Source: an uncultured Pseudoflavonifractor sp.
Lineage (GTDB): Bacteria; Bacillota; Clostridia; Oscillospirales; Oscillospiraceae
Assembly: GCF_944387275.1 (NCBI RefSeq)
Contig: NZ_CALXEG010000022.1
Span: 1-49,248, forward strand
Direction of reading: 5' to 3'
DNA: 49,248 nucleotides
Below the pieces are notes generated by a model. It did not search any database and was not told where the DNA came from. It was given only the letters and a program-made list of their open reading frames with translations. Shown here piece after piece: positions 25,929 to 32,800 of the stretch (positions are counted from its first letter, which is position 1; every line of letters starts with the position of its first letter). Both the position numbers and the translations under genes were made by a program.

Positions 25929-26348
25929 TTACAGGTTGAACCGCATGGTCACGGTGGTGCCCACGCCCAGGGTGGTGTCGATCTTCATCTCGTCGGAGTA
26001 GCGCTTCATGTTGGGCAGGCCCATGCCCGCGCCAAAGCCCAGGTCCCGGGCGATCTCGCCGGCGGTGGAGAAGCCCTCCTCCATGGCCTGGTCCACGTCG
26101 GGGATGCCCGGGCCGGAGTCGATCATACGGATGGTGATGTGGTCCATGGCGATCTCCACCTCGGCCCGGCCGCCGTCGGCGTGGATGACCATGTTGATCT
26201 CGCCCTCGTACATGCAGATGGCCGCCCGGCGGATGGTCTCCTGGGGCAGGTCCAGCTTCTTGAGGGCCATTTTCATCTTGCTGGAGGCCTCGCCGGCGCT
26301 GATCAGATCGCCGCCCTCCACGTGATAGGTCAGTTTGATGGGCTCCAC
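25929..26348 (-). CDS. GHKL ATPase (anti-sigma/RsbW-like)
   Basis: Stand-alone GHKL ATPase of 139 aa: ASSKMKMALKKLDLP, N box RRAAICMYEGEINMVIHA, G1 MIDSGPGIPDVDQAMEEGFSTAG, G2 LGFGAGMGLPNMKRYSD and GVGTTVTMRFNL. It resembles RsbW/SpoIIAB-type serine kinases and the ATPases next to HydS genes; no His-phosphotransfer domain. The start is GTG at 26348, nine bases behind GGGGGG; the DRTGG stop is 4 bp upstream. A protein-kinase function is inferred. Confidence 0.86.
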   Translation of the reverse strand: MEPIKLTYHVEGGDLISAGEASSKMKMALKKLDLPQETIRRAAICMYEGEINMVIHADGGRAEVEIAMDHITIRMIDSGPGIPDVDQAMEEGFSTAGEIARDLGFGAGMGLPNMKRYSDEMKIDTTLGVGTTVTMRFNL

Positions 26349-26352
26349 AGCG

Positions 26353-26694
26353 TCAGTCCCCCCTCAGTCCGTTGAGATAGAGCAGCCCGCAGGCGTCGTA
26401 CATCCGCCTGGGCGAGCGCATGACCACAATGTCCCGGGCCTGAGCCAGCCTCAGGATGGACTCGTCCGGCATCTTGCCCCGGACAAAGACGATGCACTTC
26501 ATGTCCAGCATCTCGGCCGTGCGCACCACCTGGGGGTTCACCAGGCCGGTGAGCAGCAGGGCCTGGTCCTTGACATAGGCCAGCACGTCGCTCATAAAGT
26601 CGCTTCCGCAGGCGGCCAGGACCTCCCGGTCCAGGTGTTCTTCACCGGAGAGCACTGTGGCGTCCAGAATCTCCCTGATGGTACTGAGTTTCAT
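26353..26694 (-). CDS. DRTGG-domain protein (first copy)
   Basis: Single-domain DRTGG protein of 113 aa: EVLAACGSDFMSDVLAYVKDQ, LLLTGLVNPQVVRTAEMLDM, CIVFVRGKMPDESILRLAQ and VVMRSPRRMYDACGLLYLNGL. Proteins like this open HydS-type gene clusters in several Clostridia; biochemical role unknown. CGGAGG precedes the ATG. First gene of the leftward sensory block, directly downstream of an extended -10 promoter and divergent from serC. Confidence 0.82.
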   Translation of the reverse strand: MKLSTIREILDATVLSGEEHLDREVLAACGSDFMSDVLAYVKDQALLLTGLVNPQVVRTAEMLDMKCIVFVRGKMPDESILRLAQARDIVVMRSPRRMYDACGLLYLNGLRGD

Positions 26695-26751
26695 AGGCGA
26701 GCCTCCGTTCTAAGCCATAGTAGGCAGAGTGACAGAAAATGATCTTCAAAC

Positions 26752-26760
26752 ATTATAACA
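26752..26760 (-). promoter_or_regulatory. Extended -10 promoter of HydS-like block
   Basis: Minus strand TGTTATAAT: perfect -10 with TGn extension; -35 region TTTCGC is weak. Confidence 0.55.
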
Positions 26761-26843
26761 TGATGGGCAAAAAAGCGAAAGCAATGTTGTAAAATTCACA
26801 AAGAGCCGCAGAGCGTGTCCGCCTGATTTGGACGTTTGTATCA

Positions 26844-26872
26844 TTGACAGAGACGCTGCACTCGGCTATAAT
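26844..26872 (+). promoter_or_regulatory. Consensus SigA promoter of serC
   Basis: TTGACA (26844-26849), exactly 17 bp, TATAAT (26867-26872): a full consensus match and the strongest promoter in the window. Transcription should begin near 26879, 140 bp before serC. Confidence 0.9.
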
Positions 26873-26878
26873 AGTTTT

Positions 26879-26957
26879 AATACTTTACAGGACTAAAGCA
26901 ACGGCCACGGAGTGCCGTGGCCCACAGAAGGGCCGCGGTCTTCTGCGGCCGTTTTTC
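26879..26957 (+). ncRNA. Short structured RNA or attenuated leader of serC
   Basis: Between the consensus promoter and serC lies a perfect 8-bp tetraloop hairpin (GGCCACGG-AGTG-CCGTGGCC, 26903-26922) and a terminator-like hairpin (GGCCGC/GCGGCC, 26931-26950) followed by GTTTTT. The 6-base words CAGAAG (26925-26930) and CTTCTG (26940-26945) can form an alternative stem that excludes the terminator. I recognise no known riboswitch. It would yield an RNA of about 78 nt on termination. Confidence 0.5.
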
Positions 26958-27020
26958 GTCCTTTGAGTATGCCGTGTGCCCGGTGGGCGGACGGCAAAAC
27001 ACATTTTAGGAGGGTGTCCA

Positions 27021-28103
27021 ATGTCAGATCGCGTGTACAACTTTTCCGCAGGTCCGTCCATGCTGCCGCTGGAAGTGCTTCAGCGCGCCGGTGCCGAAAT
27101 CACCAACTATCAGGGATCAGGCATGTCAGTGATGGAGATGAGTCACCGATCTAAGGTTTTCCTGAAGATTTTTGAGGACACCCAGGCCCGCTTCCGCAAG
27201 CTGTTTCAGGTGCCCGACAACTACAAGATCCTCTTCCTCCAGGGCGGCGCCTCCACCCAGTTCTCCATGGTGCCCCTGAACCTGATCGGCAAGACCGGAA
27301 AGGCCGACTATGCCGTCACCGGCAACTTCGCCAACATCGCCTATAAGGAGGCCCAGAAGTACGGCCAGATCAGCCTGGCCGCCTCCTCCGCCGACAAGAA
27401 CCACACCTACATCCCCGCCCAGGACCAGCTGAAGCTGGACCCGGAGGCCAGCTACTTCTACTACTGCGCCAACAACACCATCTACGGCACCGAGTGGCAG
27501 TACGTGCCTGAAACCGGCGACGTGCCTCTGGTGTGCGACATGTCCTCCGACATCCTCTCCCGCCCGGTGGACGTGAGCAAGTACGGCATCATCTTCGCCG
27601 GCGCCCAGAAGAACATGGCCCCCGCCGGCCTGACCGTGGCCATTGTGCGGGAGGATCTGGCCGGCCATGAGCTGCCCTACACCCCGCTGATGATGAACTA
27701 CAAGACCATGATCGACAAGGACTCCATGTACAACACGCCCCCCTGCTGGTGCATCTACATGCTGGGTCTGGTGCTGGAGTGGCTGGAGGGCCAGGGCGGC
27801 GTGCCCGGCATGGAGGCCATCAAGCACGGCAAGGCGGCCATGCTCTACGACGTCATCGACAACTCCCGCCTGTTCACCTGCGCCGTGGAAAAGGACTCCC
27901 GCTCCGACATGAACGTGGTCTTCCGCACCGGCAACGACGAGCTGGACGCCAAGTTCGTCAAGGAGTCCACCGCCGCCGGCTTTACCAACCTGAAGGGGCA
28001 TCGCTCCGTGGGCGGTATGCGGGCCTCCATTTACAACGCCATGCCGGTAGAGGGCGTGGAGAAGCTGTGCGACTTCATCAAGGCCTTCGACAAGAACAAC
28101 TGA
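27021..28103 (+). CDS. serC: Phosphoserine aminotransferase
   Basis: PLP-dependent enzyme of 360 aa that converts 3-phosphohydroxypyruvate plus glutamate to phosphoserine. Family motifs: YNFSAGPSMLP at the N terminus, FLQGGASTQF, CANNTIYGTEW, CDMSSDI and the PLP lysine in FAGAQKNMAPAG. GHRSVGGMRASIYNAMP lies near the end. The ATG at 27021 follows AGGAGGG; the open frame from 26976 is an extension in the leader. The 3' end takes part in a 15-bp inverted repeat and is copied twice downstream. serA follows. Confidence 0.96.
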   Translation: MSDRVYNFSAGPSMLPLEVLQRAGAEITNYQGSGMSVMEMSHRSKVFLKIFEDTQARFRKLFQVPDNYKILFLQGGASTQFSMVPLNLIGKTGKADYAVTGNFANIAYKEAQKYGQISLAASSADKNHTYIPAQDQLKLDPEASYFYYCANNTIYGTEWQYVPETGDVPLVCDMSSDILSRPVDVSKYGIIFAGAQKNMAPAGLTVAIVREDLAGHELPYTPLMMNYKTMIDKDSMYNTPPCWCIYMLGLVLEWLEGQGGVPGMEAIKHGKAAMLYDVIDNSRLFTCAVEKDSRSDMNVVFRTGNDELDAKFVKESTAAGFTNLKGHRSVGGMRASIYNAMPVEGVEKLCDFIKAFDKNN

Positions 28104-28126
28104 ACCCGGGAGCACAGCTTCTCCAC
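28056..28126 (+). repeat. 15-bp perfect inverted repeat across the serC stop
   Basis: GTGGAGAAGCTGTGC (28056-28070, coding) and GCACAGCTTCTCCAC (28112-28126, non-coding) are perfect complements around a 41-base loop that holds the last codons and TGA of serC. The RNA would fold over the gene's end; there is no T-run. Confidence 0.9.
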
Positions 28127-28267
28127 GGGGTCCCGCAAGGCGGGGCGCGGCTAAGCCGCGTTCAAGCATTTTGGCCGGAGGCCAAAATCTTGCCGCAGGG
28201 CGGATTCACTCCGCCCGAGGAGGTAAAATCAGGGGTCCCCGGGAAAGGCGCAGCCTTTTCTGGGGGA
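28062..28267 (+). repeat. Tandem repeat unit 1 (serC tail plus hairpin array)
   Basis: First 206-bp unit. It begins with the authentic last 13 codons of serC and continues into a non-coding array of short hairpins: CCCGC/GCGGG, CGCGGCT/AGCCGCG, ATTTTGGCC/GGCCAAAAT, GGGCGGA/TCCGCCC and AAAGG/CCTTT. The non-coding part is almost identical to unit 2 (one A/G difference noticed near 28154/28360). Confidence 0.92.
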
Positions 28268-28475
28268 AAGCTGTGCGACTTTATTAAAGCCTTCGACAAG
28301 AGCAACTGAACCCGGGAGCACAGCTTCTCCACGGGGTCCCGCAAGGCGGGGCGCGGCTGAGCCGCGTTCAAGCATTTTGGCCGGAGGCCAAAATCTTGCC
28401 GCAGGGCGGATTCACTCCGCCCGAGGAGGTAAAATCAGGGGTCCCCGGGAAAGGCGCAGCCTTTTCTGGGGGGAA
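28268..28475 (+). repeat. Tandem repeat unit 2 (copied serC tail plus hairpin array)
   Basis: Second unit, 208 bp. It opens with a copy of the serC end (KLCDFIKAFDKSN then TGA) with synonymous, AT-richer codons (TTTATTAAA for TTCATCAAG), and repeats the hairpin array. It has one extra G and one extra A near its right end compared with unit 1. Confidence 0.92.
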
Positions 28476-28517
28476 AAGCTGTGCGACTTTATTAAAGCCT
28501 TCGACAAAAACAATTGA
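28476..28517 (+). repeat. Partial repeat unit 3 (copied serC tail only)
   Basis: Third copy of the serC 3' end (KLCDFIKAFDKNN then TGA), ending just before the serA ribosome binding site. It shares the TTTATTAAA variant with unit 2. Confidence 0.9.
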
Positions 28518-28534
28518 GAAGGGGCGAACCAAAC

Positions 28535-29704
28535 ATGTACCGCATCAAAGCGTTGAATAAAATTTCCCCCGCCGGCCTGTCCGTGCTGGATCAGAGCCGC
28601 TTTGCCGTCAGCCCCGACGTGGAGAACGAGGACGGCATCCTGGTCCGCTCGGCGGACATGCACGAGTACGTATTCCCCGAGAACCTGCGGGCCATCGCCC
28701 GAGCGGGCGCGGGGACCAACAATATCCCCATCGACCGCTGCTCCGAGGCGGGCATCGCGGTGTTCAACACCCCCGGCGCCAACGCCAACGCCGTCAAGGA
28801 ACTGGTCATCTGTGCCATGCTGCTGGCCTCCCGGAATGTGGTGGGCGGCGCGGCCTGGGTCAAGGAGCAGGCCGCCGCAGGCGAAGACGTGGAAAAAGTG
28901 GTGGAGAAGGGCAAGAGCCAGTTTGTGGGCCCGGAGATCCAGGGCAAGACCCTGGGCGTGGTGGGCCTGGGCGCCATCGGCGTCCAGGTGGCCAACATCG
29001 CCACCAAGCTGGGCATGACCGTGTGGGGCTACGATCCCTTCCTGTCCGTGGACGCGGCGCTGTCCCTCTCCCGTATGGTCCAGCGGGCCAACGACCTGGA
29101 GACCATCTACAAAAACTGCGACTACATTACTCTCCACCTGCCCCTCAACGGGGACACCAAGGGCATGATTGACGCCAGCGCCCTCCAGATGATGAAGGGC
29201 GGCGTGCGGCTGATCAACCTGGCCCGGGGCGGCCTGGTCACCGACGACGACCTGCTCCAGGCCCTGGAGAGCGGCAAGGTGGCCTGCTATGTCACCGACT
29301 TCCCCAACAACAAGATCATCCAGGGGCGCAACGTGGTGGCCATCCCCCACCTGGGCGCCTCCACCCCCGAGAGCGAGGAGAACTGCGCCGTCATGGCCGC
29401 CCAGCAGCTGCGGGACTACCTGGAGAACGGCAACATCCGCAACAGCGTGAACCTGCCCGCCCTGGAGCAGCCCTGGAGCGGCATCGCCCGGCTGTGCATC
29501 ATCCACCGGAACATCCCCGGCGCCATCGCCGCCATCACCAAGGTCCTCTCCGACGACAACGTGAACGTGGAGAACATGACCAACAAGTCCAAGAAGGACT
29601 ACGCCTACACCGTGGTGGACATCAACACCAAGATCCGGGACGACGTGGTGGACGAGATCCGGGCCCTGGAGGGCGTCCTCCGGGTGCGGCTGCTGACCCA
29701 CTGA
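28535..29704 (+). CDS. serA: D-3-phosphoglycerate dehydrogenase with ACT domain
   Basis: Enzyme of 389 aa that opens serine synthesis by oxidising 3-phosphoglycerate with NAD. Substrate-domain motif ARAGAGTNNIPID, NAD-binding GKTLGVVGLGAIGVQVAN, and the 2-hydroxyacid dehydrogenase signatures INLARGGLVTDDDLLQAL and the catalytic His in IPHLGAST. The last ~75 residues form an ACT domain (RLCIIHRNIPGAIAAITKVL), the usual site of serine feedback. ATG at 28535 behind AAGGGG; a TTG at 28514 is the upstream alternative. It probably shares the serC transcript, through the repeat array. Confidence 0.95.
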   Translation: MYRIKALNKISPAGLSVLDQSRFAVSPDVENEDGILVRSADMHEYVFPENLRAIARAGAGTNNIPIDRCSEAGIAVFNTPGANANAVKELVICAMLLASRNVVGGAAWVKEQAAAGEDVEKVVEKGKSQFVGPEIQGKTLGVVGLGAIGVQVANIATKLGMTVWGYDPFLSVDAALSLSRMVQRANDLETIYKNCDYITLHLPLNGDTKGMIDASALQMMKGGVRLINLARGGLVTDDDLLQALESGKVACYVTDFPNNKIIQGRNVVAIPHLGASTPESEENCAVMAAQQLRDYLENGNIRNSVNLPALEQPWSGIARLCIIHRNIPGAIAAITKVLSDDNVNVENMTNKSKKDYAYTVVDINTKIRDDVVDEIRALEGVLRVRLLTH

Positions 29705-29746
29705 TCAAAATTATCCACAAAACCAGCTCCACATGTGTAAAAAAAC

Positions 29747-29782
29747 AAAAGCCCGGACCGCAATGAGGCGGTCCGGGCTTTT
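29747..29782. terminator. Bidirectional terminator after serA
   Basis: AAAAGCCCGGACCG pairs perfectly with CGGTCCGGGCTTTT (14 bp, 8-base loop); it serves serA and the convergent hydrolase gene. Confidence 0.9.
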
Positions 29783-29795
29783 GCGCTTACGGGGA

Positions 29796-31859
29796 TCAGA
29801 CGGCGGGCACCACGGAGATATGGAACCGGGTGCCGGCGTCGCCGGCAAAGGCGATGGCGCTGTTCTCCGTCAGGGTGACGGTGCTGTCCCCCCACACCAC
29901 GGAGGAGGCGGCCAGCGCGCCGGTGCCGTCATAGACGTAGAACCCGCCGTTGCCCTCGATGTCCACCCGGATGGTCAGGCCGGCGGCGCTGCCCACGGTG
30001 TACCACCGGGCATAGCCGTCGGGCTGGATGGTGGAGTAGGCGCCCGCGCCGCAGTAGATGGGCTGGGCGATGGAGGCGTCTACGTAGAGGATGCCCTGGG
30101 CGTCCATCCAGATGTGGCCGTCCTGCTCGGTGATGGTGGTGTCCGAGCCGTCCCGGCCGCCGTTGCCGGGCAGCTGCACGGCAAACTGGGTGTGATTGGC
30201 GTCCACAATCTTCTGGGCCCCTACGTAGCCGGGGATGTACTCAGGCAGCTCGGCAGCGGCGGCGGAGCCCAGGGACAGCCACACCTGGGAGGTGTACTTC
30301 TCATTCAGAGGCAGGACGCTGGTGGAATTCCACTTGTCCCAGGCGGCCTGGACGTCGGCGGAGAGCTGGGCGGGCTCCACCTTCTGGCCCACGTAGTTGG
30401 AGGTGGGCAGCACGGTCAGGCCGGGGAGGAAGGCATAGGCCTTCTGCCACAGGTAGGTCTCCCCGTTGTCCTCCACCACCGGCTTGACCATGGCGGCGGC
30501 GCCGGTCTGGTCCCGGAAGGAGCCGTCGTCAAAGTAGTAGAAGGTCTGGGCCGGGGCGCTGGGCACGGTGAGGGACTGGATGGTGAGCACGCCGTCGGCG
30601 GAGATGTCCACCTTGAACTGCTGGAGGGTGGAGGCGTAGTAGCCGGAGCAGTCCATCAGCTGGGCGGGCATGGTCTGGCTGGGGCTGGCGGCGGGCAGGG
30701 CGGGGATGGTCTCGTCCACCGTCACGCCCTGCTCCGTCAGGGCGTCGATGAGCATCCGGGCCGCGGCCATCTGGTTGTAGGTGGACACGCCGCCGGAGGT
30801 GAGCACCGCCGCCGCCATGTCGTACTCGGGGAGGACCACCAGCGCGGCGTGGTAGTACTGGGTGTCGCCGCCCTTGGCAAGGGCCTGGATGTTGTTATAG
30901 CGGAAGGGGGCCAGGGACACGTTGTCCCAGCCCAGGCCGAAGGCCAGGGCGTCGTCCGTGTCGTCGGGCCAGATGCCGTTGCTGTACTCGGGGGCGGCCA
31001 TGGCGTCCAGAGAGGCGGAGGTGAGCAGGTCATCCGAGCAGAGCAGGCCGCCGAAGGAGGCCAGGTCGGCGGCATCGGCGTAGATGCCGCCGGTGCCCAC
31101 CGTGCCCAGGCAGTCCTGGGGCAGGGCCCGGGGGTCTTCGCCCAGGTAGGTCTTCACCAGGCGGGAGGTGTCAAACTCGTCCTGGGGAGTGAAGGTGTTC
31201 TCCAGGCCGTTGGGGGTCAGGATGGCCTCCTGGAGGTACTCGGGGAAGGTCTTGCCGCTCACCGCCTCCACCACCAGCTCCGCCAGGGTGAAACCGGTGT
31301 TGCAGTACACGCTGTACGCGCCGGGGTCGGCAACCAGCCGCTGGGTGGACAGGGTTTCCAGCAGGTCCTCGGTGGCGGAGCGGTCGTCGTCGGCAAAGAG
31401 CAGCATGTCGTGGGTGGCGCTCATCAGGCCGGAGGAGTGGTTGAGCAGCATGCGGACCGTAATGTCCTTATACCGCGCATCGGCCATCTTGAACTCGGGC
31501 AGGTACTTGGTCACCGGCGTGTCCAGGTCCAGCTTGCCCTGGTCCACCAGCTGCATGACAGCGGCTGTCACGTACATCTTGCTCACCGAGCCGATGCCGT
31601 ACAGGTCGGTGTCCAGCAGGACGCGGTTCTCCGACTTGGAGTACACGCCGGCGTGGCCGGAGAGGGCGATCTCCCCGTCCTGCCATACGGCGTACTGCAC
31701 GCTGACGGCGCCGCCGTACTGGGCGGCGAACTGGGCGGCCATGGCGGCGGACGCCTCGCGGGTAGCGGAGGGCTCCGCCTCAACGGCCAGTGCGGGCGCG
31801 GAGATACTGACCGCCATGACTGCGGTCAGCGCGAGGGCGCTCAGTCGTTTTTTCCACAT
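29796..31859 (-). CDS. Secreted class C beta-lactamase-like serine hydrolase
   Basis: Exported protein of 687 aa. Signal peptide MWKKRLSALALTAVMAVSIS... with ALA cleavage site. Residues about 45-400 form a beta-lactamase/DD-peptidase (CubicO-like) domain with SxxK motif GSVSKMY near residue 95, YxN as YCNTGFTLAEL, and an AKGGDTQYYHAAL segment in place of KTG. The rest, about 280 residues, is beta-rich and unrecognised. Start at the ATG at 31859 behind AAGGATG; the frame open to 31979 precedes the promoter. Likely a peptidase or esterase acting on wall or D-amino-acid substrates; antibiotic resistance is not implied. Confidence 0.85.
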   Translation of the reverse strand: MWKKRLSALALTAVMAVSISAPALAVEAEPSATREASAAMAAQFAAQYGGAVSVQYAVWQDGEIALSGHAGVYSKSENRVLLDTDLYGIGSVSKMYVTAAVMQLVDQGKLDLDTPVTKYLPEFKMADARYKDITVRMLLNHSSGLMSATHDMLLFADDDRSATEDLLETLSTQRLVADPGAYSVYCNTGFTLAELVVEAVSGKTFPEYLQEAILTPNGLENTFTPQDEFDTSRLVKTYLGEDPRALPQDCLGTVGTGGIYADAADLASFGGLLCSDDLLTSASLDAMAAPEYSNGIWPDDTDDALAFGLGWDNVSLAPFRYNNIQALAKGGDTQYYHAALVVLPEYDMAAAVLTSGGVSTYNQMAAARMLIDALTEQGVTVDETIPALPAASPSQTMPAQLMDCSGYYASTLQQFKVDISADGVLTIQSLTVPSAPAQTFYYFDDGSFRDQTGAAAMVKPVVEDNGETYLWQKAYAFLPGLTVLPTSNYVGQKVEPAQLSADVQAAWDKWNSTSVLPLNEKYTSQVWLSLGSAAAAELPEYIPGYVGAQKIVDANHTQFAVQLPGNGGRDGSDTTITEQDGHIWMDAQGILYVDASIAQPIYCGAGAYSTIQPDGYARWYTVGSAAGLTIRVDIEGNGGFYVYDGTGALAASSVVWGDSTVTLTENSAIAFAGDAGTRFHISVVPAV

Positions 31860-31904
31860 AGCTGCTTCATCCTTTCCCGGCTCGTTCCCTGAGCCTGTAA
31901 GAAA

Positions 31905-31933
31905 ATTATCCCACCGGCCTGTTCTGCTGTCAA
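31905..31933 (-). promoter_or_regulatory. Promoter of serine hydrolase gene
   Basis: Minus strand TTGACA (31928-31933), 17-bp spacer, GATAAT (31905-31910). Confidence 0.75.
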
Positions 31934-32146
31934 ATGAAAAAAGATTAAGAATCTGCCGCTGGTCGAGAAAAACATACACCTTTCACCAGGTGGAAGGTCA
32001 AGTACCCGGGGAACAATTGGAACAGAAATGTCCTCGGCAGAGGCACATAAAAATTTTTTCAAAAATTTTGCCTGGGTGTGTAACAAATTCTCTCTGTCAA
32101 ACGTCTATATCAATAGAAGGACCGTTCCGGAGGGGGAGGGGTGCAC

Positions 32147-32620
32147 ATGTATCGGAAGCAGCGGCTGTATCGAAAGTATGCGCTGGCGCGCTATGGCGCG
32201 CTGTGCCTCTGCTGCGCCCTGGCGCTGATGGCCCTGGCCCGGACCATGGGCTACCATCAGGCGATGCTGCTGCCCTTCTGTGTGGCGGTGGTGCTGGCGG
32301 TGCCCTACTTCAGCGCGGTGTACACCTATGAGTACGACGGCAGCCGCCTCGTCATCTCCCAGGGCAGCGGGGAAAATCCCCCGGTGCTGGAGATCATCGA
32401 CACGGAGGACATCCTGGCCTACGGCGTCTACCTCCCCGGCCAGCTCTCCGCCCGGCAGGCCAGCCGGACGGTGCGGGCCTGCCTGTTCCTGGACCCCAGG
32501 AGCAAGCGCTACCTGCTCTACCGGCTGCCCGGCGGCGGCACCGGCATCCTCATCTTCTCACCCGACCGGGAGATGCGGGAGGCCTTGATCCGGGAGCAGT
32601 GGATCTTTCAGGTGTCCTGA
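32147..32620 (+). CDS. Small membrane protein, unknown function
   Basis: Protein of 157 aa: basic N terminus, two adjacent hydrophobic helices (about residues 17-55, including YGALCLCCALALMALA and AMLLPFCVAVVLAVPYF), then a cytoplasmic beta-rich domain of about 100 residues beginning YTYEYDGSRLVI that recalls bacterial PH-like domains. ATG at 32147 lies seven bases after GGAGG; a GTG at 32141 is too close. Single gene between divergent hydrolase and the LTA-synthase-like gene. Confidence 0.72.
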   Translation: MYRKQRLYRKYALARYGALCLCCALALMALARTMGYHQAMLLPFCVAVVLAVPYFSAVYTYEYDGSRLVISQGSGENPPVLEIIDTEDILAYGVYLPGQLSARQASRTVRACLFLDPRSKRYLLYRLPGGGTGILIFSPDREMREALIREQWIFQVS

Positions 32621-32658
32621 AACGGCAAAAAATTCATAAAATCTTTCGTGTTTTCATC

Positions 32659-32687
32659 TTGCTCTTTCTGTAAAATCCGTGTAAGAT
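32659..32687 (+). promoter_or_regulatory. Promoter of LTA-synthase-like gene
   Basis: TTGCTC (32659-32664), 17-bp spacer, TAAGAT (32682-32687). Confidence 0.5.
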
Positions 32688-32719
32688 TTTGATGCAACGG
32701 TAAGGATATCGCTCAATAT

Positions 32720-32752
32720 GCCGCGCCGGTCATTCCGGAGCGGCTGTTTTTT
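32720..32752 (+). terminator. Hairpin with T-run in leader of LTA-synthase-like gene
   Basis: GCCGC-G-CCGG pairs with CCGG-A-GCGGC around TCATT, followed by TGTTTTTT. It may terminate the upstream gene, attenuate the downstream one, or both, since a promoter candidate lies just before it. Confidence 0.65.
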
Positions 32753-32800
32753 GTGCGGGAGATTATTCTGTATAGTTTGAATACGAGGTAAGGCGAGACC

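Noticed and set aside
27749..28309. 186-aa + strand frame overlapping serC
   Set aside because: Alternate frame of serC running into the repeat array; Arg/Gly-rich composition typical of a shadow frame.
28162..28371. 69-aa minus-strand frame in the serC-serA spacer
   Set aside because: Falls in the tandem hairpin array and repeats with it; no ribosome binding site or family similarity.
29796..31859. Antibiotic-resistance beta-lactamase
   Set aside because: The SxxK/YxN fold is shared with many peptidases and esterases, the third motif is not a clear KTG, and a long extra domain follows; resistance cannot be claimed.
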